Source: Neopestalotiopsis rosae (Eukaryota > Ascomycota > Sordariomycetes > Amphisphaeriales > Sporocadaceae). From it: a stretch of DNA of 64,000 bases. Made by a program: the position numbers and the translations under genes. The stretch lies in NCBI GenBank assembly GCA_023078685.1, contig JALGAS010000005.1:2356001-2420000 (forward strand). Reading direction: 5' to 3'. Of this stretch, positions 35,086 through 45,596 are shown one piece after another (within the stretch, counting starts at the first letter, position 1; every line of letters begins with the position of its first letter). The notes beneath the pieces were generated by a model. The model worked only from the letters and a program-made list of their open reading frames with translations. It was not told the DNA's origin and made no database searches.

Positions 35086-37789
35086 GTTTACAAGATAATA
35101 GATGGGGGTATGATATACAGTGGATTAGAGAATGAGTATAGAGACAATTGATATAGTTGACGTGAATATAGTATAAAATGTATGTATGAACGAGAATGAG
35201 AACGTGGTAGATGTTCAGAGAGAGAGAACGAGAGATTCTTGTCAGCGGAAGGGGAAGGGAGAAGAGGGTCTTTCCGAGATGCTTCTCCCACGGGGGCCAA
35301 CAAGCGTTTAAAGCTCGAGACCCGCGACTAATATTAAGCAAGGTAAAGTTCTGTTGCCCGGGTCGTCGCTCTGAATGTAACAAACAATATTCTGTTCAGA
35401 TGAGCAGCCAATGCTCGCCCAACCTAATTTCTAAGCTTGAAATGTTAATATTGCACAGCATAGACCTATGGGGGACCCTGTCTAGCGCCCGTATGGGGAG
35501 AAAAGGGACGTGGAGCGGCTTGGGGATGGATGCAAGCCAAGCAAGCCTCCTCGGCGACGCAGAAAAAGAAACGATGCTGCTGGAGATGATTTGGCTGTAC
35601 TTGAGCTGCAGACTTCCTTTTGGGGAAATGGGAAGACTTTCATAACCACAGGACGCATGCAGGAAGTGGCCCTGTATGACGGACAGATTGTTTTTCGTGA
35701 ATCCTCCATCATATCATCCATTCTCGTCGTCAATCCTTTCATATCTGAATCCATGGTCGTCCTCTGTCCAACAAAACGACAAGATCAAATGGATGGAAGT
35801 AAATCAATGCCGTTCCTCCCAGGACGATACGAGAAAGAGACACACACTCACGATGAGTCGTGAGAGCGGCGCAGGGATTAATTTAGGTACAATCCTTTTC
35901 TAAAGGGGACGGCCTGGACTGATTGGCCAATTCAGGTGGTAGTTTGTAGTTAAACCCGAGCCAAGCCTTGTGCTACAGTAGATCCACCGCTTGTTTTCGC
36001 GCGACCGACCGCCGTGCAATAAAGCAAGGGTCTAGGTGAGAGTGAAAGTGAGACCCTTTTTTAGTGCAGAGTTGGAAGGAGATAGACCCTTTTCCAGCTG
36101 AGAGAGACCTGGACCCCAAACACAGACACTTTCTTCATATTGATTATGTGTTGACCTCTTCCTCCATCTTCCCTCTCTTATTTACTTCATATCATCCTCT
36201 CCCGTAAAATCAAGTGAGGTCAGGTCATGATCAATTTCCGGCCCTGGGAAGTGGAGCTTTTCATAACAAGAGCAGGCTTCGAATTCAGAAGCAAGCAATA
36301 TGAAACTGTAATGGTCTGCCGAATCCCCCTTTCGGACGATTTTTGAGAGGAGACCTATGAGATCTACAACCCAGCTCCGATCAACATCGAACGCAACGCT
36401 CCAAAGCCATGTCATACTTTAAAGTAGAGCTGTGACACGTATATTTCTTATAATGTGCACGAGGAAAGAACGGCACTCTAACGCAGGCCAAGCGAGATGA
36501 AATACATTGCACGGTCCGTGATCTTGGCATATGATGTACTTCATACAAACCTTATTACCTGACCGTTCCACCGACGACTCCAATACTTATCCCTGTTGTT
36601 GCATGTTCGTCGTCGCTCATGGGAGCTTTCAGGATGTCAACAAAGTGAGAAGATGATCATTTTACGATCTCCTCCTACCCGCTTCCTCGTACCAAATGTT
36701 CCGATCATCATCCTTGAACGTCCATGGTCCGGCGCGTTTGAGGCTCCGATTGTGTCTCGGCAATATGCTCCTGCTGGTCGTTGTTGTCTGAGACAGTCCC
36801 CCGAGCCTGGATGGAGGTATCCGATTCGCGATACAAATGATGATTTCGAGCATACGTATACGAGTGAGCCTACGAGAAATATGTCAAAGAAGTAGTATAA
36901 CTCTGGCGACGAGCTACCATTTAGCACTTTCGGTTAATCGGCAACGCAGGAGATCCGGCATTGAGTTCCTGGGCCTCTACAGTGATCCTGTATACGCCGA
37001 TATCTGAAGGATCGGCATCGATTCCGTCGAGGTTTGGCATGATTGACATCTTTTTGTATGATATTGCCATGTGTACCCGTTCCCCATGGCAATTGATTAG
37101 CGCTAAAAGCAACAAAGAGCGTGTCCGAGCATCTTAGATTGCATTTGCCTCTAGTCTGGGGGGCTATCGATCTTGACCGGACATTAAAATCTCTCTTCAT
37201 ACTATGTACTAACCACCGGGCTGTCAATGTACTTCACCTCGTCCAGAGCTGATCATCTGTGTTCAAGGGAATGACCGCGTACAGACTATGACCATGGAGC
37301 CTCGATGATAACGTGCATAACGTTGTTGATCGGCTCGTTGTAACGCAATATCGGCTATTCAATCATATCCGTTTCATGGATGGCTGATTTGGCGGTTCTG
37401 CCATGATGCTATGTTTATCGTGCATTTCCATCGCTGTCAGATCACGGCAATGCAAGTTGCGCTGTAACCCAGACAACGTCATCTTGTTCTTAAATCAATA
37501 TGCGTTGCCGTTTCCGCCGAGATGGCTGGATAACATATCCCTTCGCCTGTCCAGATGCATGATTATAATTGTGGTCCCTCATCATTATCTCAGCTGCACA
37601 TGCTGTGCATGCTTGCAGCACTTGGCAAAATGTAGCAGCTCGCATATATGAACAAGCCAACAAACTCACTGTAGACACCAAGACTGTTGAACAAGCAACC
37701 AACTAACAAACCTCCCCCGAGTAAGTGCCCACCATCACCAATACCACCACCATTAACAACAACAACATCGACAGCAACTCCGTTTTCTA
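35086..37789. other. 2.7 kb gene-poor stretch
   Basis: Upstream of the CFEM-like gene and downstream of the proton-channel gene. Overlapping short frames at 35480-35860 on both strands are not supported. A CT-rich patch lies near 36150-36190. No tRNA or transposon remains recognised. Confidence 0.45.
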
Positions 37790-38788
37790 TTATTGTTCCT
37801 CCTCCACGCCTTCGTCTGCCGGGATACCTTGCTCCTCATCAGCAGGCTTGCTGCCGCCGGAGCGGCGCAGCTCGTCCCTGAGGTCCGCGTTCTCCTTTTC
37901 GAGCGCGGCCACGCGCTCCTCCATCTCGTCCCAGCGCTCCGAGGCCTCGACGCCAAACTCGTCGGCGATCTTGACGAAGCGCCACAGGCGCAGGATCACC
38001 ACGAGCGAGGCCACCTCCTCGGCCACGCCGCCGTGCTCGGCCACGTCGACGACGAAGCTCACGACGATGACAAAGGCGTCGAAGCAGGTGATCTTGTTGG
38101 ACAGGTACCGTCTATTTTTTTGAGTAGAGAAATTGTCAATAATTAGAAAAAATAGTCCTTTCCAGCTTGGCCCAGCTTATTTGTTTTCTTGATTTGCTGT
38201 TGACAAGATGCAAGATGACACACATACAAGTACAAGATTTCTAAGAGAATACCACGAAGAAACAATGTAGAAAGATAAAGGAGTACTACTCACCGAGGTC
38301 CATGGGCCCACAGCTCAAGCAACAACTCGACCAGGAACAGACTGCTCAGCGTCAGGGCCAAGATCTTGAGCGACTCCCGCGTGGGGTGCACCCAGGGCTC
38401 GTCCTCGCGGTCGAGCTCGCACGTGATGAGCGCGATGCAGATGTCGGCCAGGATGCCGGCCACGTCGAGCACGACGAGCGCCAGCACGAACCAGTGCTTG
38501 AACTTGGACGAGAGCGCCCGCTGCACCCGCTGCCGGCACCGCCGGTACCGCGTCAGACCCAGGTGCCCGCTGTTTGGGAACTGGACTAGATAGTTTTGGC
38601 AAAGACGGCTTTCGGTCAGCCGATGGTCACGAAGGGCGGTGGAGGATTGTAATAAAAGTTTGTGAGATTTCCCATGATCGGGTGGACGGGGCGAGCGGTC
38701 TCAAGGATCGGTGAAAGACCAACGACCAACAGAGCTTGGGATAGTTTTACAAAAACAACTCACCGAGTAATGGCGTTGTGTCACTCAT
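37790..38788 (-). CDS. hv1: Voltage-gated proton channel, Hv1 family
   Basis: Minus strand. Exons 38788-38764, 38585-38294 and 38111-37790 encode 212 residues; the introns are 178 and 182 bp. The product is a bare voltage-sensor domain with four helices plus a coiled coil, the Hv1 plan. S1 is HWFVLALVVLDVAGILADI; Asp49 aligns with the human selectivity-filter Asp112. S2 has Glu95 (human Glu153). S3 reads KITCFDAFVIVVSFVVD, with Asp117 and Asp128 (human Asp174, Asp185). S4 reads LRLWRFVKIAD: Arg147, Trp149 and Arg150 align with human Arg205, Trp207, Arg208, while Lys153 replaces Arg211. The C-terminal helix (RWDEMEERVAALEKENADL) has heptad-like spacing, fitting dimerisation. Hv1 lets protons leave the cell on depolarisation when the inside is acidic. 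Fungal Hv1 channels are known. The 25-base first exon (MSDTTPLL) is the least sure piece. Confidence 0.88.
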
Positions 38789-39738
38789 GATGATCTCGCT
38801 GGGCTGATTATGCCCAAATCTAAGCTCGAACTTGAAAAATGGAAGATATCCCGGCTGACAGCTGCTGCTGCTGCTGATGGTATGCTAGGTGGTCGCAGTT
38901 GTTGAATTAAACCTCAGAAATCAGCCTGTCTTGGGCTGCCTCTTCGGCGTAAATTCGGCAGTAAGTCTCCGTAAGAGGGATGCGCTGGCAATGGTGAGTA
39001 CCCGCTATATAAGGTCGTGATGCTGTGCGACTTGTAAAAGATATCTCCAACTGGCTTGGTAAGTCTTCCCAAGTTGCTAAAAACTCACTTGATTTATAAG
39101 ACTCTTGGGCTTTTGGGCTTTTGGACAATGGGTGTCCATCCCTGAGTCATTGTTGTTTTGCTTGGCCCACTCATAAATGCCAACACATATCTGACAGCAG
39201 GGATGGGCATTGGATTATTCGGTATTTGGTGCGTGGTAGTAAACAGACGTCCTCAACTATATTAAGTCATCTACTACCTTATCTACAAACAATTAGACAA
39301 GCTATGCATGCCTTCTTTGCCATTGCGATTTGTCCCTCAAATGTCCAAGAAATAAAAGAAAATATCATAATGCCATTTCTCACCGCGAGATGCTACCCGC
39401 TATTATATGAATGCTTCGCCAGAATGAGCCTGTCCTCGGCTGACATCACCACAAAAGCAGTGCAAAAGTCGTTGCGCATTAGGCCAAGGGAATGATTGAA
39501 GCCTGTCCTTTTCCACAACTCAATAAATACGATGATCCGACCCAATGGTCATTCAATGTAAAAAGCACAGGAATGTTGGATAGATGGGTATTATTACACA
39601 AATGCGTGCCTTCCAACTGAACAGTCCTCCGCGCCTGAGCTTCCGAGATGGGGAATCATGAGCAATAAACGACCAAAGACTCAAAAATGATTAAGTTTGT
39701 TAACGGCAAATTTCAAAACAAGATCAGTGCTGCCTGAC
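38789..39738. other. Intergenic between Hv1 and Crp1-like genes
   Basis: About 950 bases with the Hv1 promoter and the 3' end of the Crp1-like gene. A GCT/CAG-type run at about 38863-38878 is a small microsatellite. No gene supported. Confidence 0.45.
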
Positions 39739-42700
39739 TTATTTCTTGCCGAGCTTGAGCTTGCCAAAGAAGGCGCTGATGCGGTTCTTCTTCTTCTTGT
39801 CCGTGGTGGCAGGGCTCTCCTCTGGCTTGCTCGAGTTGGAGGTGGACTTGACGGGCGTCTCGGGGGTGGCGGTAGTGGGGGCACTGGATCCGTTGGCAGC
39901 GGCAGTGGCGGGCTCGGCAGTGGCGGGCTCGGCAGCGACGGCCTCAGTCTCAGTCTTGGGCTCGGAGACAGTCGTGTCCTTGGTCTCATGTGCGACCTCA
40001 CTGGTCGTGGCGCCAGCAGCCGCTCCAGTCTTGACGACAGTTGGCTCATCAACTGCTACTACTCCAGTCGCTGGCTCAGAAGATTCAGCCTTGGGCACGA
40101 CGCCGGTAGGCTCAGTAGTTTCGGTCTTGGTCTCAGTCGCCTTCGACTCGTCAATGGCAGCAACAGGCTCAACCTCCTTCAGCAGCTCCTTCTCCATCGC
40201 AGTCTTGTCCTCGACAGCGGACGTGCTGGCTGCGGCCTCAGGGCTCTTTCCAGCCTCAGCTATCGACTCCTTGACCTCAGCGGGGACAGCCGGAGCGGTC
40301 TCTTCAATGGTGGTTTCCTTGGAAGTGGTGCCAATGGCGTTCTGCACAGACTCGGGGAGTTGCGCCTTGACGGAATCAGGCAGGTTAGTGGCAGCCTCTG
40401 TGGCACTAGCCTGTGCCGTGGCAGCGGCGGCAGAGCCCTTCTCGACGGCAATGTCCTTGGCGGCAACAGCGCCAGCCACAGCAGCAGCGCCCAAAGCAGC
40501 ACCGGCAGCGGCAACGGAAGCAGCTGCTTCGCTAGCGGTCACGGTGTTCTCAGTCTTCTCGGTACCGACTCCAGCAGTGCCCTCAGACGTCGATGGGGCC
40601 TCCTTTACTCTGTCGAGCAGCTCCTTCTCGGTTGCAGCCTTTTCTGCGACCTCCTCAGGCACAGCGCTGGCTTCGGGGTCAACGTGTGCCTTTTCCTGAC
40701 TCTCCTTAACGATTTCAGGAACCACGTCAGTCTTGGTCTCAATGGGAGCTCCGGCAGCCAGTTCGGCAGTGGTTGAGGTGGGGGCAGCGGAAGAGAAAGC
40801 AGCAACACCGCCTGTATATTGGTCAGCTCATTGGCACGTTCATGACTTTCAGAGGCGGTGCTTACCAGGGAGAGTATCCGCCTTTTCGTACGACTCAGGG
40901 TCCAGCTTCACGTTGCTCGTCGTGCTCTCGGCAGTGACCTGCTCGGGAATCTTCTCGCCGGGAGCGAGCGAGATAGGATTCACGGCGCCGGGGGCAGCGG
41001 GAAGCGGGTTGATGCTGAACTCCTTGTTCAAATCGGCAGCAGGAGTCTCGGGGAAGACTCCAGGCAGGCCGTCAGTCTTGACGTCCTTTTCGCTCTCCAG
41101 AGGAACATCAGCTGCCAAGGCAGCAGTCGTTGACTCGGGAGCGGCAGAGCTGATGGTGGCCATTGTAGCGGGCGCTGCTTGCACGATTCGCTCGGGTGTG
41201 AGGACGTTGTTTTCGTTTCCGCTCTCGTCGGTTTCTTTGGGGGCTGTGTGATCCGTCACCCAGTTGCCGTCAACAACAAACTAAACAGCGAGAACAGGTT
41301 AGCGCTTCTTGGTAGGACACGGAAAGAGCGGCACGAGAGAAGCAGAATTGGAGAGGCTGAGAGGCAGCAGTGGCAGGGGACGGGGAAATCTAACAGTGTC
41401 CAGGTATGATGGTTCTTTCTGCGAGGAAAGATTGGAATTTGGGAATTGATGGTGTAGATAGTTTGGAAGAAAGCGCAAGCGATTCAACGGGAAGAAATGT
41501 TTTCTTCTAGAAAAGGGAGGAACCCAATAGTGCAGTGGTTTCTTTCAAGTAAGTCGCAAACCATTGACTCTTAGTAGGAGGAGTCCGCGTGAAATTGGAC
41601 CCAGAGCTCCGTTGGGGGGGAAATCATAAGCAATGACGATGTTGGTCCCATTTGCGTGCTCCACTGCAACCTAGGAAACCTTGATTGAGACTGGCACGGC
41701 CCCAGGCTCGGATCCCTGTCGCTGTCACCGTCACTTGGCTTCTCATACGAAATTCGGATTGTAGAGAAGTCAGTCTTGCGAGCCCATCCCATTGACCTAT
41801 CAGCGACAGGCCCCCCTCTTGTCCCTTTTTTCAGATAGAGAAAAAAAAAAAGGAACGACAAAAGAGAGAGTAGGCGGCTACCATGCCTGGGTGAACTTGC
41901 GTCATGCGTAACTTTAGCTGAGCACGTCTATTTGATGTCGTCTTTTTGACAGCATCTCTAGTACAGCTGAGGGTTGTATCCTCGGAAGTGGCCGCTAGGC
42001 AATGCGCTGCGTTCTTGTAGCTTTGCAATGGATTCCCGGCAAGCACTGTCCATTCAGCGAGAGTCTTGTGCTTGCGCTTGAGGACAGTGCACGGCTTGCT
42101 GGTGGGTTCGATCGATCGATGCAGAGGGGCAACGCACCCCACGAAGGGTCAACTGGTAGATTGCAAGGCGAGTTTACCCCTCCAAAAAGATATAATCGCC
42201 AATAACGGGGTCCTCAAAGTCCAACGGCGCATCTGGCATTTGTTTACACCGTTGATGCGCAAGAGAATGGTGGAATCCCTCATCACGAGTCGGTCTGAAG
42301 CGAGCGCGCTTGCGCAGACAAAAACAAGGGTTCGGGTCGACTACTCCGAGCTTGCAGGGGCCAAGCAGTAGTAAGAGAGGTGTTATTGGGTGAAGCCAGA
42401 CAGACTTGTCGACGATGCGATGCCATGGGCGGTGCGAGATCTAAAAAGATGAGCACAAACCTTGTAGTAGATCTTCTTGGAAGCGTCGCTCAGCTGCACA
42501 TGTTTTTCAAAGTGCTCGCCGACTTTTGACAACTTCTCGGTCTTCTTCCAGCCGTCGAACGTGCCAGTCACGTAGACCTCTGAGGCCGGATGCTCCCTAG
42601 ATTATCGAGGACGGAGGGTCAGCCAGCTGCTCATTCATATGTGTTCCTTTTTCTCTGTCTGTCTCTTTTTCCTTTGTTTTATCCTGACACACAACGCTCC

Positions 42701-42982
42701 ACTGCTTGTCCCGGTACGTTGTCGACTCGAGAGGGAGACAATACAGCCGTCGCATCTTGTTTGTACTCGGGCAGTCCGACTGGAGGATGTGGATGTTCGA
42801 GTGGACATGGAGCGTTGCGCTGCTGATCGAAGGGTTCGCGCAGCTCCCCGTGCGCGAACATTTGGCGGCATTGAGGCCTGCCTAGTAGCAATTGCGCGCA
42901 TGCCAGATGCGTTGGCGGCATCGCAAGCGGTCGTTGTGGGGTGTGTCGGGACCACTTACCACTTGAACAGAAAACTTCCCAT
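39739..42982 (-). CDS. Crp1/Mdg1-like protein with AMPK-type glycogen-binding (CBM48-like) domain
   Basis: Minus strand. Exons 42982-42960, 42596-42461, 41280-40866 and 40811-39739 encode 548 residues. The N-terminus MGSFLFKWEHPASEVYVTGTFDGWKK-like block (split here) and KIYYKFVVDGNW form the beta-sandwich of AMPK beta-subunit glycogen-binding domains, about residues 5-75. Yeast Crp1 (cruciform DNA-binding) and Mdg1 (pheromone signalling) share this N-terminal domain. The remaining 470 residues are low-complexity A/E/T/V/P-rich with repeated KTETE, AAEPATAEPA and EKELL units and no predicted fold, ending in a basic tail (KKKKNRISAFFGKLKLGKK). Intron 2, 42460-41281, is 1180 bp, far longer than any other in this window; its ends are GTTTGT and TAG and it joins exactly in phase within the conserved domain. 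The opposite strand of exon 4 is open for over 300 codons, a by-product of biased codons. Confidence 0.83.
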
Positions 42983-45596
42983 GATGTTGGTGACCTTGGC
43001 GATGTGTCTGATATGTCTGAGATGTGTAAATGTTTCGCTGAAGAGGTAATTTGGTAGGTAGAGATTATTATAATGGTAATAAATAATATGAGAGGGCTGG
43101 GAATTTCAGAGATGAGGTCTGTGGGCGAAGCTTCTTGCTTGCTCAACAGCTTAGGGAGCTACTAGACAAGGAACCAGGTACAGGTGAGCTTGGGTCTTGG
43201 GGGGCGTTATCTGACAGCTTTGCTCGTTTTTGGCGGGCTTAGCGGAGGAATTTGCGCCTGCGGACGGTCGTACAGCTGCTACCTAGGTCCTAGATATTGC
43301 TAGGCTGCTGCATTTTGTGAAAACTGACGTAATATGAGTGAGACCTCTTGTGGATGACCATTGATTCAAGGCAGATAAATGTCACAGATACAACACGAGA
43401 TCAAAGATGTGCTTGCTTATCAATGGTGAGCCAAACCCCCAGAACGTAGACTGTCTTATTTCCAGACACGACCAACGAGCGGATAGGGGCACAACAGCAG
43501 GAGGAAGCAGATGGAAGCTCGACAACACGTTTCCTCGATCCATGTCCTAATCTACTGCTGTACGGATTCGGCATGCCGGCGGCTGCAGGAAATCAGCGAG
43601 GTTGGGCCACCCATGGAATCACTCGCAGCTGGAAAGATGCAATCTCACCCGAAAGGAAAGTAGGTTACCAAGCCCAGATTACGCCGCCAGAAGCCAAATC
43701 ACGCACGCACAGAGGAAAGGTGAGCCGGGTACCTCGATTGAATCAACCAGGTAGGCCATTGTGGTAGATAGTGCTAATAACGAAGAAGTTCCTGGTACGT
43801 AGCTTCAGAGGTCAAAAACATGCTCTCTATGTAGGCTGCCAGGCTCGCGTGTCGTCGTACCAGTAGATACTTTATGGAGTTCATCAATGGCTCTGTATCA
43901 GTTCGTTCTGGCGAGCCGTCCAGCGTTCCACTTAAACCGTTGAGATTTGATCCTTGAGCATGGCCAGCAGGTGAACCGATGCTTCCGACTTCCGCTGATC
44001 AGGATCTTCCACTGTCCCCATCCCATCTCTCTGCCATCTCAGCCCAGTCCAGTGTGCATGCACCTCCTCGGCGCCCTTCCCCCCCAGCGATGCTGCAGCG
44101 CTATCCCTCAACCCTGGCCATTCTACTGCAGTGCACTATATACCTACGTACAATGGCAATTTTAGGGTGCGGCGATCCGGATCTAGCCTCATCGAAGATG
44201 CATGTCCGGGCCAACGAGCAAGAATGGTACTGCGTACTGTGAATAAACCGTGGTATAAGTATAATACCTTTCATCTACACTACTGACAATTATCGACATC
44301 CGTTCCTTAAAAAACATACGGAGTGATTGCGAACAAGGTCATTGATTTCGACTCGTACGCGATCGTAACGTAGAAACAGGTTTCATGTAGCCCGACAGCA
44401 TCGCGCTGACCAGCCAAGTACTATTACCTCACCTCTTAGTGCCCTGTCCCACCCCAGTAAAGGTAGCACAAAGTCGTAATTCGTACCCACCACCGAGCAT
44501 ACTACTGTATACTTACACTACATATACACAGTACTGGAGGTCATGTATAAACCCTATCACGGACAAAGTATTCCGTACAAGAGCTATAAATGGGTTTGAC
44601 AGCGGGCACTAAGCAGATGCTTAATAAAGAAATTAGGCCACGACTCACCCATTACACGGAGGCTATAGCATCCATCAATTTGCAATATGTAGTCCCTTCT
44701 AAAGCTGGGGACCGTGGTCCGATATGTTACTCTACAAGCACAAAGCGATACAAGTCAAGAACACGAAGAACACGATTGAGCATCAACATAAACAAGTTTC
44801 GATTGAGAGAAGTTCTACCAAATCAGTAGCTTCCACGGTTTCAAAAAAATAACACACTGTCGATCCATATAACCAGGAGACAGTCTGCCCTAGCCAGGGC
44901 ATCAAAAAAAAAGAGAAAAGAACAAAAAGGAAACAAGAAAAAAAAGAGATACCCCGTTTCGCCTCCGTCATTGCAGCGTCATGACATAAAGAACGTCCAT
45001 GAGATTTCCTCCTCCTCCTCCTCCTCCTCCAAAAAAGTAAAGATTGGAAAAAAAGCATTAGGTCGTGTCATGATGCGTGAAAACCCACTCCCTCCATTCC
45101 ATCGTTGTGTGACGCCCATCGCCATTGTGTCGCGCGCTTTTTTTTGTCCCCTCTCGCTCCATATCCATGCTTGTACATTGCAAAGCGGGAAATATAAAGT
45201 TGTTGAAATGAGAAGGGGAAAAAAAATAGACAAAAAAAGAAAACAAAAATCCAAGAAAAAAGGGTGAAGGGGAATAGTTACAAATCTAGTAGTACAAGTG
45301 TATCCTCCAAGATGCGTCTATATCTATTGTGAGATCAACGCTGATGCAAGTTGTTTTGGTTGTGGGATGGGATAGGTGCGGAAATGCGTATGGAGAAAAA
45401 AAAAGTGGAAAGATGAATGAGGAGCACACGCAAAGTAAGGATCGCAATCGCCCCACCAAGCACAGACGATACGGCATTCCATGAAGTGAAAGCAGAAGAC
45501 ACGAAAAGGGGGCTCAAAGATGTAAAGAAAAGGAAGAAGAGGCAAGGGCCATTGGGCAAAAGAAAGGGGGGAGACTCGAGCATGCTTTTTTGGTCT
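42983..45596. other. 2.6 kb gene-poor stretch
   Basis: Holds the promoter of the Crp1-like gene and the 3' flank of the transcription-factor gene. The last 700 bases are A-rich with many short A runs and the (TCC)8 run at 45007. No supported gene. Confidence 0.45.
45007..45030. repeat. (TCC)8 microsatellite
   Basis: Eight perfect TCC units followed by A6, in the gene-free region beyond the 3' end of the transcription-factor gene. Confidence 0.85.

Noticed and set aside
39697..40776. Plus-strand open frames of 317-359 codons
   Set aside because: They are antisense to the last exon of the Crp1-like gene; composition is Ser/Gly/Leu-rich from complementing Ala/Glu/Thr codons, with no family feature.
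41831..42142. Open frame inside the 1180-bp intron of the Crp1-like gene
   Set aside because: No recognisable protein feature; ends in a poly-Phe segment from the A-rich run. Not enough for a nested gene.
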